Shown here piece by piece: positions 25,761 to 34,132 of a DNA stretch of 64,000 nt. This DNA comes from Streptomyces sp. MP131-18 (GTDB lineage Bacteria; Actinomycetota; Actinomycetes; Streptomycetales; Streptomycetaceae), in NCBI RefSeq assembly GCF_001984575.1, contig NZ_LZNS01000001.1, positions 2,117,275 to 2,181,274 of the forward strand, given 5' to 3'. The position numbers and the translations under genes were made by a program. The notes beneath the pieces are model-generated. The model saw only the letters and a list, made by a program, of their open reading frames with translations, made no database searches and was not told where the DNA came from. How positions within the stretch are numbered: the stretch's first letter is position 1; every line of letters begins with the position of its first letter.

Positions 25761-26945
25761 ATGCTCAGCCCGCCCCGCCCGCACCGCGACGACGTGCTGA
25801 TCGCGGTGGCGGGCCTGGCCGGCGGGCTGGTCGCCGTCGCCTTCGGCCTCTACACCTTCCGCGTCAACGACCCCCACGGCCCCGAGGTCATGGCCGGTCT
25901 GCTGCTGACGTGCGCAGCCGAGCTGCTGCGGCGCATCGCGCCCGGGCGCGCGCTGGCGCTCGGCGGCGCGGGGGTGGTCATCGACCTGCTGACGGGCGGG
26001 CTGCTCGCGGTCATCGTCATGTTCAGCGACCTCGTGTACGCGGCGGCGCTCTACGGCAGGGACCGCCTCGCCCGGTCCGTCGTCACGGGCAGCGTCGTCC
26101 TCACCGTGGCCATCACCGTCGGCACCCTCGCCTGGCTGCGCAAACCCGAGGCGCTGCTGCTCGGCGCGGTGTCCGCCGGCCTCACCGTCGCCCCGGCCTG
26201 GACCGGTCTGATCATCCGCAATCACCGCGACGCCGCGGCCGCGGAGCGGCTGCGCGCCGAACAGACCGCGCTGCTCGCCGAGATGGACCGGGTCCAGGCC
26301 GTGGCCGCGGAACGTTCCCGGATGGCCCGCGAACTGCACGACCGCGTCGCCAACCACCTGTCGGCCATCGCGATCCACTCCACCGCCGCACTCTCGCTGG
26401 GCGAGCCCGCCGCCACCCGCGAGGCGCTGTCGGTGATCAGGGAGAACAGCACCCAGGGCCTGACCGAGATGCGCCGCCTGATCGGGCTGCTGCGCGAGGC
26501 GGGCGGCGGCCAGGCCGTCGAGGCGTCGCCGAGCCTCGACGGCCTCGACGCGCTGCTGCGCGAGGCCGCCAGGAACGGGGCGGCCGGCGGGCTGCGCTTC
26601 AGCCGCCGCGACGAACGGCCGCCGGACGCGGCCAGGCCGCCCGCGCCGGTCGAGCTGGCCGCGTACCGCATCGTCCAGGAGTCGCTGACCAACGCGGTCA
26701 AGCACGCCGCGCCCGGCGAGGTCACGGTGACCCTCCGGCAGGACGCACAGGCCCTGCGGATCACCGTCACCAGCCCGTTCCACGAACGGACCCCCGCCCG
26801 CGCGCCCGGCTCCCGGGCCGGCCTGGTCGGCATGCGGGAACGGGTGGACCTGCTCGGCGGCACCTTCGAGGCCGGACCCGCCGCCCCCGCGTCCTGGCGG
26901 GTCGAGGCCGCACTTCCGCTCCGGGAAAGGACCCCGCAGTCATGA
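25761..26945 (+). CDS. NarL-type sensor histidine kinase
   Basis: 394 residues from ATG 25761 (GGAG upstream). About five N-terminal membrane helices, then the HisKA_3 dimerisation box with phospho-accepting His in RSRMARELHDRVANHL, and an HATPase domain (RIVQESLTNAVKHA N box, GLVGMRERVDLLGG G box). DesK/LiaS-like architecture. It overlaps its regulator by 4 bp (ATGA). The gas-vesicle operon starts 80 bp after the pair, so it may respond to a membrane or envelope signal that also affects buoyancy genes (inference). Confidence 0.92.
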   Translation: MLSPPRPHRDDVLIAVAGLAGGLVAVAFGLYTFRVNDPHGPEVMAGLLLTCAAELLRRIAPGRALALGGAGVVIDLLTGGLLAVIVMFSDLVYAAALYGRDRLARSVVTGSVVLTVAITVGTLAWLRKPEALLLGAVSAGLTVAPAWTGLIIRNHRDAAAAERLRAEQTALLAEMDRVQAVAAERSRMARELHDRVANHLSAIAIHSTAALSLGEPAATREALSVIRENSTQGLTEMRRLIGLLREAGGGQAVEASPSLDGLDALLREAARNGAAGGLRFSRRDERPPDAARPPAPVELAAYRIVQESLTNAVKHAAPGEVTVTLRQDAQALRITVTSPFHERTPARAPGSRAGLVGMRERVDLLGGTFEAGPAAPASWRVEAALPLRERTPQS

Positions 26946-27607
26946 CCATCCGGGTGCTCGTCGCCGAGGACCAGGCGGCCGTCCGCCAGGGTCTCGTGCT
27001 CATCCTGCGCAGCGCCCCCGGCATCGAGGTCGCGGGCGAGGCCGCCGACGGCGAGGAGGCCGTCCGGCTCGCCCGCGAACTCCGCCCCGATCTGGTGCTG
27101 ATGGACCTCTCGATGCCGCGCCTCGACGGCGTCTCCGCCACCGGCAGGATCACCGGCGAGGGGCTCGCGGAGGTCCTGGTGCTGACGACGTTCGACTTCG
27201 ACGAGTACGTCTTCGGCGCACTGCGCGCCGGGGCCGGGGGCTTCCTGCTGAAGGACAGCGACGCCGCCGCCCTGATCGACGCCGTGCGCACCGTCGCCGC
27301 GGGCGAAGGGCTGATCGCCCCTGCGGTGACCCGCCGCCTCCTCACCGAGTTCGCCCGCAGCAGGCCCGCCCCGCCGCGGACCCCCGCCGCGGACCCCGCA
27401 CGTTTGTCCGGCCTCACCCCGCGCGAACGCGAGGTGCTCGCCCGGATCGGCGAGGGACTGTCCAACGCCGAGATCGCCGACCGCCTCGCGATGGCGGAGG
27501 CCACGGTGAAGACGCACGTCAGCCGCATCCTCGGCAAGCTCGGCCTGCGCAGCCGCGTCCAGGCCGCGGTGCTCGCGCAGGAACTCGGCCTGAGCCGCGA
27601 GTCCTGA
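26942..27607 (+). CDS. NarL/LuxR-family response regulator
   Basis: 221 residues. Receiver with phospho-acceptor Asp55 (LVLMDLSMPR), Thr switch (LTTFDFDEYV) and Lys (LLKDSD). C-terminal LuxR helix-turn-helix LTPREREVLARIGEGLSNAEI and MAEATVKTHVSRILGKLGL. Partner of the upstream kinase. Immediately precedes gvpO on the same strand. Confidence 0.94.
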   Translation: MTIRVLVAEDQAAVRQGLVLILRSAPGIEVAGEAADGEEAVRLARELRPDLVLMDLSMPRLDGVSATGRITGEGLAEVLVLTTFDFDEYVFGALRAGAGGFLLKDSDAAALIDAVRTVAAGEGLIAPAVTRRLLTEFARSRPAPPRTPAADPARLSGLTPREREVLARIGEGLSNAEIADRLAMAEATVKTHVSRILGKLGLRSRVQAAVLAQELGLSRES

Positions 27608-27686
27608 CCCGCCGTCGGCACAGCCGCCGTCCCCGAACGGTCGTCTCCAGCGGGTGCCCGGCGCGCGGTCGGCGAAGACTGGGGCC

Positions 27687-27971
27687 ATGCCAGACGCAGC
27701 CGAGAAGTCATCCCGGGTCCGCGGCCCGGTCGGGGCGGCCCGCCGGGCCAGCCGCCGGCTCGCCCGCCTCACGGGACACCCGGTCGACGGGGTGTCCGCG
27801 GTGACCCGCGCGGAACACGGGTGGCACGTCAACGTGGACGTCGTCGAAGTGCCCCGCATCCCCGACACCACCAGCCTGATGGCCACCTACGAGGTCAAGA
27901 TCGACGAGGAAGGCCGCCTGCTGGAGTACCGCAGAGTGCGCCGCTACCGGCGCTGCGCCACCGTCGACTGA
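27687..27971 (+). CDS. gvpO: Gas vesicle protein GvpO
   Basis: 94 residues from ATG 27687. A basic N-terminus (ARRASRRLARLTGHPVDG) is followed by the conserved GWHVNVDVVEVPRIPDTTS and LMATYEVKIDEEGRLLEYRR core of the GvpO family. GvpO is an accessory/regulatory protein needed for vesicle formation in haloarchaea. It opens the operon gvpOAFGYZJLSK, the streptomycete order. Confidence 0.92.
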   Translation: MPDAAEKSSRVRGPVGAARRASRRLARLTGHPVDGVSAVTRAEHGWHVNVDVVEVPRIPDTTSLMATYEVKIDEEGRLLEYRRVRRYRRCATVD

Positions 27972-28007
27972 CGCCACGGCGCCCGCCGGACGAAGGAGAA
28001 GCGCCTC

Positions 28008-28514
28008 ATGACCGTCACCCCCACTTACCGCGACGACGTGGCCTGTGTGCCGAGGGCCGGAACGCTCTATGACGTCGTCGACATCATCCTCGACCGCGGC
28101 ATGGTGATCGACATCTTCGTCCGGGTCTCCCTGGTCGGCATCGAGATCCTGAAGATCGACGTCCGCGTCGTGATCGCCAGCATCGACACCTACCTCCGCT
28201 TCGCCGAGGTCTGCGACAGCCTCTGTTCCGAGGAGGACCCGCACAGCCGCCGCCTGGGCGACCTCATCGGCGGCGGCGGGCCGGCCAGGGCGGCGGTGGG
28301 CGGCAGCCTCAAGAAGGCCACGCAGAGCGTCGGCCGCAAGGCGAAGAACGTGCTGACCGGCGGCGAGGACGACGACGGCCGCGGCCGCGGCCGCAGCGAG
28401 GACGAGGGTCGCGGGAACGACCGCGGCGTGCGCCGGTCCGGCGGCGGGGCCGGCGGCGGCAAGGGCGGGAAGCGGCATGGCGGTTCCGCGCGCCACGGCG
28501 GGGACGAGGGCTGA
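28008..28514 (+). CDS. gvpA: Gas vesicle structural protein GvpA with long C-terminal extension
   Basis: 168 residues behind the strongest ribosome site of the operon (AAGGAGAA, 8-bp spacing). Residues ~18-70 are the classical GvpA rib-forming core: [34 protein letters not shown] and [13 protein letters not shown]. GvpA of most organisms is ~70-80 residues; here another ~90 residues follow, Gly/Arg/Asp/Lys-rich and probably disordered ([39 protein letters not shown]). The extension is expected on the outer face of the vesicle or its aggregates and may alter assembly. Confidence 0.93.
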   Translation: MTVTPTYRDDVACVPRAGTLYDVVDIILDRGMVIDIFVRVSLVGIEILKIDVRVVIASIDTYLRFAEVCDSLCSEEDPHSRRLGDLIGGGGPARAAVGGSLKKATQSVGRKAKNVLTGGEDDDGRGRGRSEDEGRGNDRGVRRSGGGAGGGKGGKRHGGSARHGGDEG

Positions 28515-28521
28515 GGCCGTG

Positions 28522-29274
28522 ATGACCGACCACCCCGTCTACGTCTACGGCGTGATCCGCGCCGACCACCCGTTCCCCGCCGGATGCACCGGGATCGGCG
28601 CGCCACCGGCCCCGGCTCGCACGCTGCGCGCCGGGGCGCTCGCGGCCGTGGTGAGCGCCGCGCCGGACGAACTCCTCGCCCGCCGCCGCGACCTGCTGGC
28701 GCACCAGAACCTGCTGCTCGCGCTTGCCGAGGAGGGCCCGGTGCTGCCGATGCGGTTCGGCGTGGTGGCGCCGGAGGAGTCCGCCGTCGCCGACCAGCTC
28801 ACCCGTTTTGAGGCCCGTTATCTCGACACGCTCGCCCGCCTCGCGGGCCGCCTGGAGATGAACCTCAAGGTGTTCCCCGCCGAGGAGGCTCTCCCCGAGC
28901 TGCTCCGCGCCGACCCCGCGCTCCGCAGGCTGCGCGAGGCGGCCAGGCGCCGGCCCGGCTACGAGGCGAGCCTGCGCCTCGGCGAGGCGGTGGCCGGTGC
29001 CCTGACCGCCGCCGCCACGCGCGCCGCCGGCCTGGTGACACGGCGGGTGGCGCCGTTCGCCGAGGCGGCGGTGCCCGGCCCCGAGGTGCCGGGCTGCGTG
29101 CGGAACACCTCGTTCCTCGTGCCCCGCGGCGCACTTGACGCGTTCAGGGCCGCGGCATCGGCCGGTATGGAACCCGCCGCACGCGCCGATGTGCGGCTGA
29201 CCGGACCGCTGCCGTGCTTCAGCTTCGTGCCCGCCGAGGGCCGGGCGGCCACCGCCGCGGCGGGGAGGGCGTGA
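28522..29274 (+). CDS. gvpF: Gas vesicle protein GvpF
   Basis: 250 residues, ATG 7 bp after gvpA with GAGG upstream (GTG 28519 directly before is an alternative). GvpL/F family: the N-terminal domain has VYVYGVIRADHP and the C-terminal domain RRVAPFAEAAVPGPEV and VRNTSFLVPRGALDAF. The VLPMRFGVV and NLKVFPAEEAL segments are typical. GvpF is a vesicle-surface or assembly protein contacting GvpA. Confidence 0.92.
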   Translation: MTDHPVYVYGVIRADHPFPAGCTGIGAPPAPARTLRAGALAAVVSAAPDELLARRRDLLAHQNLLLALAEEGPVLPMRFGVVAPEESAVADQLTRFEARYLDTLARLAGRLEMNLKVFPAEEALPELLRADPALRRLREAARRRPGYEASLRLGEAVAGALTAAATRAAGLVTRRVAPFAEAAVPGPEVPGCVRNTSFLVPRGALDAFRAAASAGMEPAARADVRLTGPLPCFSFVPAEGRAATAAAGRA

Positions 29275-29275
29275 C

Positions 29276-29530
29276 GTGGGACTGCTGTCCGGGCTGCTCC
29301 TGCTGCCCCTGGCCCCAGCCCGCGGCGCGGGCTGGCTCGCGGAGCGCGTCGCCGACGCCGCGGAACGCGAGGCGGCCGACCCGGCGCCGGTGCGCGCCCG
29401 CCTCGCGGCGCTGCACCGGGCGCTCGCCGACGGCGAGATCGGCCTCGACGCGTTCGAGGCCGAGGAGGAACGCCTGCTGCGCCTGCTCCAGCCGGACCCA
29501 CCGAACGGCCCACCGAACGGAAGTAGCTGA
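29276..29530 (+). CDS. gvpG: Gas vesicle protein GvpG
   Basis: 84 residues, GTG start 1 bp after the gvpF stop. It begins MGLLSGLLLLPLAPARGAGW and carries the coiled-coil ARLAALHRALADGEIGLDAF with the EEERLLRLL motif typical of GvpG. An accessory protein thought to act with GvpF, GvpJ and GvpL during nucleation. Confidence 0.92.
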   Translation: MGLLSGLLLLPLAPARGAGWLAERVADAAEREAADPAPVRARLAALHRALADGEIGLDAFEAEEERLLRLLQPDPPNGPPNGSS

Positions 29531-29946
29531 TGAACGAAGCAAGCAAGGCCGCCTTCGCCGCGGGCATCGCCGGCGGCTACCTGATGGGCCGCAGGAAACG
29601 GGCGAAGATCGCGTTCGCCGTGGCGACGTACGTCGTCGGCCGCCGCTTCCCGCTCGGCCCGCGGAAGCTGGCCGGCGAAGGCGTGCGCAAGCTGCGCGAA
29701 CACCCGCAGTTCTCCGAGGTCGGCGGCCGCCTCGGCAACCGGCTCGCGGAAGCCGGCCGGACGGTCGCCTCCGGCGCGGTCGGCCGCCGCATCGAGTCGC
29801 TCACCGAGGCGGTGGAGGGGCGCGTACAGGCGCTCGACGAGCCGGAGAACGCCGGACCCGAGTCGGAGTCCGGGGACGAGGCGCGGCGGCCGGCGAAGAA
29901 GAACGGGAAGGCGGAACGTTCCGCCGTCGGCGCCGAGCGGGAGTGA
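29530..29946 (+). CDS. gvpY: Gas vesicle cluster protein GvpY
   Basis: 138 residues; its start shares one base with the gvpG stop (TGATG). An N-terminal small-residue hydrophobic helix (AAFAAGIAGGYLMGRRKRAK) could insert in a membrane or pack on the vesicle. A basic middle (GPRKLAGEGVRKLREHPQF) and a charged tail follow. Assigned mainly by its position between gvpG and gvpZ in the streptomycete operon. The biochemical role is unknown. Confidence 0.8.
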   Translation: MNEASKAAFAAGIAGGYLMGRRKRAKIAFAVATYVVGRRFPLGPRKLAGEGVRKLREHPQFSEVGGRLGNRLAEAGRTVASGAVGRRIESLTEAVEGRVQALDEPENAGPESESGDEARRPAKKNGKAERSAVGAERE

Positions 29947-29951
29947 AGGGC

Positions 29952-30872
29952 ATGGAGAAGAAGACACAGCCCGGGTCCGACGGCCTGGCCGAGGGCCTGG
30001 AACGGCTCGGGACGGCCCTCATCGGCCTCGTCGAGGCCCAGGCCAAGCGCCTCGCGGACACCGCCGGGCAGAAGATCACCGACCTCGCCGGGCGCGTCGG
30101 GGAGTCGGCCGCACCCGCCGCCGCGGTGCCGAAGGCCGGGGCGGCGCTGGCCGGGCAGGGCGCCAAGCAGGCCAAGGACCGCGCCGTGGGCACGGCCAAG
30201 AAGGCCGTCGGCAAGGGCGGCGGGGATTCCGACGGCGGCGGGGGCGGGGGCGGCGAAGGCGGCAAGAGCCCCGATGCCAAGGTCACCAGCATCATCGAGA
30301 CGATCGACGTCGGCGTTCCGCTGCGCGACTGCTACAACCACTGGACCAGCTACGACAACTTCAGCGACTTCATGAAAGGCGTGCAGAGCGTCGACCGCTC
30401 CGACGACACGACGAGCGAGTGGAAGCTGAAGATCGGCCCGTCCAACCGCTCCTGGAAGGCGACCGTCCAGGAACAGATCCCGGACCAGCGCATCGAGTGG
30501 CGTTCCGAGGGCGGCAAGGGCAGCACCCGCGGCGTCGTCACGTTCCACGAGGTGGCCCGCAATCTCACCCGCATCGTCGTGGTCGTCGAGTACTACCCGG
30601 CCGGATTCTTCGAGAAGACCGCCAATCTCTGGCGTGCGCAGGGCCGTCGACTGCGTCTGGACCTCAAGCAGTTCCAGCGGTACGTGACGCTGGTCGCCGA
30701 GGAGGCGCCCCCCGGCTGGCGCGGCGAGGTGCGGGACGGCGAGGTGGTACGCGGCCCCGACGAGGAGGAGAACGGGAACGGGGACGACGACGAGGATCTG
30801 GACGACGAAGACGAAGACGACGAGGACGACGAAGACGACGAAGACGACGACGAGGAGCGTGACGAACGGTGA
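29952..30872 (+). CDS. gvpZ: GvpZ, SRPBCC-domain protein of the gas vesicle operon
   Basis: 306 residues from ATG 29952 (GGGAG 8 bp upstream; GTG 29943 possible). The N-terminus has an amphipathic helix (GLERLGTALIGLVEAQAKRL) and a Gly-rich linker. Residues ~115-240 form a START/polyketide-cyclase (SRPBCC) fold: IIETIDVGVPLRDCYNHWTS, FMKGVQSVDRSDD and WKATVQEQIPDQRIEWRSEGG. The last ~35 residues are almost all Asp/Glu. SRPBCC domains bind hydrophobic ligands or act as chaperones, so a role in handling hydrophobic GvpA monomers is plausible (inference). Confidence 0.85.
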   Translation: MEKKTQPGSDGLAEGLERLGTALIGLVEAQAKRLADTAGQKITDLAGRVGESAAPAAAVPKAGAALAGQGAKQAKDRAVGTAKKAVGKGGGDSDGGGGGGGEGGKSPDAKVTSIIETIDVGVPLRDCYNHWTSYDNFSDFMKGVQSVDRSDDTTSEWKLKIGPSNRSWKATVQEQIPDQRIEWRSEGGKGSTRGVVTFHEVARNLTRIVVVVEYYPAGFFEKTANLWRAQGRRLRLDLKQFQRYVTLVAEEAPPGWRGEVRDGEVVRGPDEEENGNGDDDEDLDDEDEDDEDDEDDEDDDEERDER

Positions 30873-31213
30873 GCGGCGCGCTCGAACCCCTGACGGCCTG
30901 CGAGCCGATCGACCCGTGCCCGCCCCGCGCGGCAAACCTCGCCGACATCCTGGAGCGGGTGCTCGACAAGGGCATCGTCATCGCCGGCGACATCAAGATC
31001 AATCTGCTCGACATCGAGCTGCTGACGATCCGCCTGCGGCTGTTCATCTCCTCCGTCGACACCGCCAAGAAGGCGGGCATCGACTGGTGGGAGTCCGAAC
31101 CCGCCCTGTCCTCGCGCGCCGCGCGGGACGCGCTCGCCGAGGAGAACGCCCGGCTGCGGGAGCGCCTCACGGCGCTGGAGGACCGTTCGCGGGAACGGGA
31201 GGAGGACCGGTGA
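30869..31213 (+). CDS. gvpJ: Gas vesicle protein GvpJ
   Basis: 114 residues, GTG start overlapping the gvpZ stop (GTGA). GvpA-like core NLADILERVLDKGIVIAGD, then IKINLLDIELLTIRLRLFIS and SVDTAKKAGIDWW, followed by a charged coiled-coil tail (EENARLRERLTALEDR). GvpJ is a minor GvpA paralogue thought to form the conical tips or nucleus. Confidence 0.92.
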   Translation: MSGALEPLTACEPIDPCPPRAANLADILERVLDKGIVIAGDIKINLLDIELLTIRLRLFISSVDTAKKAGIDWWESEPALSSRAARDALAEENARLRERLTALEDRSREREEDR

Positions 31214-32046
31214 ACGGCGGCGCCGTCCGCGTGTTCGCCGTCTGCGGCGGGGCGGCCACCCCGGCCCTCGCGGCCCTCGCGGGTCTGCGCGGGCACGCCG
31301 AGGGAACGGCCGTCCGCTGCCTGCGAGTCGGCGCGCTCGCCGCCGTCGTCCAGGACGTGCCCGCCGCGCAGTTCACGGCCGATGCGCTGCGCACGCACCT
31401 GTCCGACCGGGCCACGCTGGAACGGTATGCCCGCGCCCACCACGAGGTGGTGGCCGCCGTGGCCGCGGCGGGCCCCGCCGTTCCCGTTCCGCTGACCACG
31501 CTGTACGCGGACGAGGCACGGGCGCGGGCGGCCATCGCCCGCGAGAGCGCCCGGTTCCTCACGGTCCTCGACCGGGTGCGGGGCCGCGCCGAGTGGGGCG
31601 TGAAGGTGTTCGCGGTCGGCCCCGCGCCCGGCCCCGACGGCACGCCGGGCACACCCCCGCGGTCCGGACGCGCCTACCTCGACCGGCTCAGGGACCGGCA
31701 GCGCGGCCGCGAGGCGCACCGGGATGCGGTCCGGGCGGCCGTCGACCGCATCGATGCCACGCTGCGCGCGACGTCCGCCGCCGCCAGGCGGCTGCGCACG
31801 CACGGCACCGACCTCACCGGCGAGGCGCAGCCGCAGGTACTGAACGCGGCCTACCTCGTCGATGCGGACCGGTGCGACGAGCTGACCAGAGCCGTCGCGG
31901 CACTGCGCGCCGACCCGGAGTTCGGCACGCTGGTGCGCATCGAGACCACGGGCCCGTGGGCCCCGTACTCGTTCGCCGACGAGACCGACGAGACCGACGA
32001 GGCCGAAGACGCCGACCGGGGCGGAGTCGATGACGATGACGCGTGA
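31210..32046 (+). CDS. gvpL: Gas vesicle protein GvpL (GvpL/F family)
   Basis: 278 residues, GTG overlapping the gvpJ stop. GvpL/F fold: VRVFAVCGG, the LERYARAHHEVVAAVA helix, VPVPLTTLYADEARARAA, EWGVKVFAVG and VLNAAYLVDADRCDELTRAV. The C-terminus is acidic (DETDETDEAEDAD). A paralogue of gvpF in the same operon, interacting with several accessory Gvp proteins. Confidence 0.92.
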   Translation: MNGGAVRVFAVCGGAATPALAALAGLRGHAEGTAVRCLRVGALAAVVQDVPAAQFTADALRTHLSDRATLERYARAHHEVVAAVAAAGPAVPVPLTTLYADEARARAAIARESARFLTVLDRVRGRAEWGVKVFAVGPAPGPDGTPGTPPRSGRAYLDRLRDRQRGREAHRDAVRAAVDRIDATLRATSAAARRLRTHGTDLTGEAQPQVLNAAYLVDADRCDELTRAVAALRADPEFGTLVRIETTGPWAPYSFADETDETDEAEDADRGGVDDDDA

Positions 32047-32263
32047 ACCGGTGCCGTGGCACGGTGCGGAGAGTGCCGCCGGGCCGCTCGGGGTGCCGTT
32101 GGTCGATCTGTTGGACCGGGTGCTCGCCACCGGCGTCGTGATCAGCGGTGATCTCGTCATCGCCATCGCCGAGGTGCCGCTGGTCCGGCTCTCGCTGCAC
32201 GCGCTGCTGTCCTCGGTCAGCGACCGGGTGCCCGCCCCCTGGGGCGATGGCGGTCCGCTGTGA
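32030..32263 (+). CDS. gvpS: Gas vesicle protein GvpS (GvpA-like)
   Basis: 77 residues, starting inside gvpL (17-bp overlap); ATG 32030 or 32036. The core PLVDLLDRVLATGVVISGDL and VIAIAEVPLVRLSLHALLSS is a short GvpA-type domain. A third GvpA paralogue of the operon, probably a minor structural or tip component. Confidence 0.9.
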   Translation: MTMTREPVPWHGAESAAGPLGVPLVDLLDRVLATGVVISGDLVIAIAEVPLVRLSLHALLSSVSDRVPAPWGDGGPL

Positions 32264-32541
32264 CGGGCCCCGCCCGCGTCAACCTCGACGCCGACACGGT
32301 GGGCCGGGATCTGGCCGCGCTGGTGCTGACGGTGGTGGAGCTGCTGCGCCAGCTGACCGAGCGGCAGGCACTGCGCCGCGTGGACGCCGGGGAGCTGACG
32401 GACGAACAAGTGGAGCGGGTGGGCACGACGCTGATGCTCCTCGACGAGCGGATGGTGCAGCTCAGGGAGCACTTCGGGCTCGGCCCCGAGGACCTCAACC
32501 TCGATCTGGGCCCGCTGGGTTCCCTGCTGCCGCGCGACTGA
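32260..32541 (+). CDS. gvpK: Gas vesicle protein GvpK
   Basis: 93 residues, GTG overlapping the gvpS stop (GTGA). Conserved RVNLDADTVGRDLAALVLTV, ELLRQLTERQALRRVDAGEL and LTDEQVERVGTTLMLLDERM of the GvpK family. An essential accessory protein. It closes the operon; ten genes are read in one direction with seven overlaps or near-overlaps. Confidence 0.93.
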   Translation: MTGPARVNLDADTVGRDLAALVLTVVELLRQLTERQALRRVDAGELTDEQVERVGTTLMLLDERMVQLREHFGLGPEDLNLDLGPLGSLLPRD

Positions 32542-32626
32542 CACCCGGCCCTCGCGCGCCGGGAACGGGGGCGGAACACCCGCCCGGCGCACGCCCGTCG
32601 TGGTCCCAGGACCGCCACGACACCTT

Positions 32627-32668
32627 TGGTACAGACCTATTGACCTGTGGTCCAGACCTCTCTACGCT
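32627..32668 (+). promoter_or_regulatory. Chitinase promoter with two 12-bp direct repeats (DasR-type)
   Basis: TGGTACAGACCT (32627-32638) and TGGTCCAGACCT (32648-32659) are spaced 21 bp, two DNA turns. The -35 TTGACC (32640-32645) lies between them, and the -10 TACGCT (32663-32668) follows after 17 bp, so the second repeat fills the spacer. Such repeats are known from Streptomyces chitinase promoters, where they mediate chitin induction and glucose repression and resemble DasR sites. A further GGTCCCAGGACC-like palindrome lies just upstream near 32602-32613. Confidence 0.85.
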
Positions 32669-32764
32669 CACGGCATCTGCGGTGAGCACGCCATGACAAT
32701 CGACAGCGGGCTCCTGGGGCGGCGCAGATCCTTTCGTCCCGTCCGACCGACTTGAGGAGCTCCC

Positions 32765-34063
32765 TTGAGATCCGCAAGAACCGCGACCCCGGCAGGGCGC
32801 GGCGGCCTGAAAACCAAGATCCTCACGGGGATCGCCGCCCTCGCCCTCCCCCTCACCGGCATCGTGGCCCTCACCGGTCCCGCCCAGGCCACCCCCGACG
32901 CCCACACCGCCGCGGCCCCCGCCGCGGCCGACACCACCGCGGCGCCGAGCAACCACGTCAACCTCGGCTACTTCGCCGAGTGGGGCGTCTACGACCGGGG
33001 CTACCACGTCAAGGACATCGTGGACTCCGGCACCGCCGACGAAATCACCCACATCAACTACGCGTTCGGCAACGTCCAGAACGGCGAGTGCACCGTCGGC
33101 GACTCCTACGCCGCCTACGACCGCGCCTACACGGCCGCCGAAAGCGTCAGCGGCGTCGCCGACACCTGGGAGCCGGGCGCGCTGCGCGGCAACTTCAACC
33201 AGCTCCGCCAGCTGAAGGAGCAGTACCCGGACATCCAGGTGCTGTGGTCCTTCGGCGGCTGGACCTGGTCGGGCGGCTTCGCCCAGGCCATGCAGGACCC
33301 GCAGCGCTTCGCGCAGTCCTGTTACGACCTGGTCAACGACCCGCGCTGGGCCGGTGTCTTCGACGGCATCGACCTCGACTGGGAGTACCCCAACGCCTGC
33401 GGCCTCACCTGCGACAGCAGCGGGCCCGAGGTCTTCGAGGAGATGATGCAGGCGTTCCGCGGTGCGTTCGGCGACCAGCTCGTCACCGCGGCGATCACCG
33501 CCGACGCCTCGGACGGCGGCAAGATCGACGCCGCCGACTACGCCGGAGGCGCCCAGTACGCCGACTACCTCGCGGTGATGACGTACGACTTCTTCGGCGC
33601 GTTCAATGCGACCGGCCCAACCGCCCCGCACTCGCCGCTGACGACGTACGACGGCATCCCGCAGCAGGGCTTCGACAGCCAGTCGGCCATAGAGAAGCTC
33701 GTCGCCCAGGGCGTCCCACCGGAGAAACTGCTGCTCGGCATCGGCTTCTACGGCCGCGGCTGGAACGGCGTCACCCAGTCGGAACCCGGCGGCACCGCCA
33801 CCGGCGCCGCGCCGGGCACCTACGAGGCGGGCATCGAGGACTACAAGGTCCTCGCCGGCCGCTGCCCCGCCAACGGCACCGTCGCGGGCACCGCCTACGC
33901 GCACTGCGGCAACGAGTGGTGGAGCTACGACACCCCGGAGACCATCGCGGGGAAGATGGACTGGGCCACGAACGCGGGCCTCGGCGGCGCGTTCTTCTGG
34001 GAGCTGTCGGGCGACACCGCCGACGGCGAGCTGGTCCGCGCCATCAGTACCGGGCTGGGCTGA
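32765..34063 (+). CDS. Secreted family-18 chitinase
   Basis: 432 residues from TTG 32765, fixed by GAGGAG 6 bp upstream. Signal peptide ILTGIAALALPLTGIVALTG with cleavage after AQA, an Ala/Thr/Pro linker, then a single GH18 barrel. The catalytic motif has Asp200, Asp203, Asp205 and acid Glu207 (FDGIDLDWEYP); SFGGW (about 162-166) and MTYDFFGA are the other hallmark strands. No carbohydrate-binding domain is visible. It degrades chitin outside the cell. Monocistronic, with its own regulated promoter and terminator. Confidence 0.95.
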   Translation: MRSARTATPAGRGGLKTKILTGIAALALPLTGIVALTGPAQATPDAHTAAAPAAADTTAAPSNHVNLGYFAEWGVYDRGYHVKDIVDSGTADEITHINYAFGNVQNGECTVGDSYAAYDRAYTAAESVSGVADTWEPGALRGNFNQLRQLKEQYPDIQVLWSFGGWTWSGGFAQAMQDPQRFAQSCYDLVNDPRWAGVFDGIDLDWEYPNACGLTCDSSGPEVFEEMMQAFRGAFGDQLVTAAITADASDGGKIDAADYAGGAQYADYLAVMTYDFFGAFNATGPTAPHSPLTTYDGIPQQGFDSQSAIEKLVAQGVPPEKLLLGIGFYGRGWNGVTQSEPGGTATGAAPGTYEAGIEDYKVLAGRCPANGTVAGTAYAHCGNEWWSYDTPETIAGKMDWATNAGLGGAFFWELSGDTADGELVRAISTGLG

Positions 34064-34090
34064 TCTCCCTCATCACCCGGCTCCGTACGG

Positions 34091-34130
34091 CCGGGCAGGC
34101 GGACCGCCCCCGCCTGCCCGGTCTTTCTCG
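34091..34130 (+). terminator. Chitinase terminator
   Basis: CCGGGCAGGC (34091-34100) pairs with GCCTGCCCGG (34112-34121), followed by TCTTTCTCG. A classical intrinsic terminator with a T-rich tail. Confidence 0.88.
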
Positions 34131-34132
34131 TT

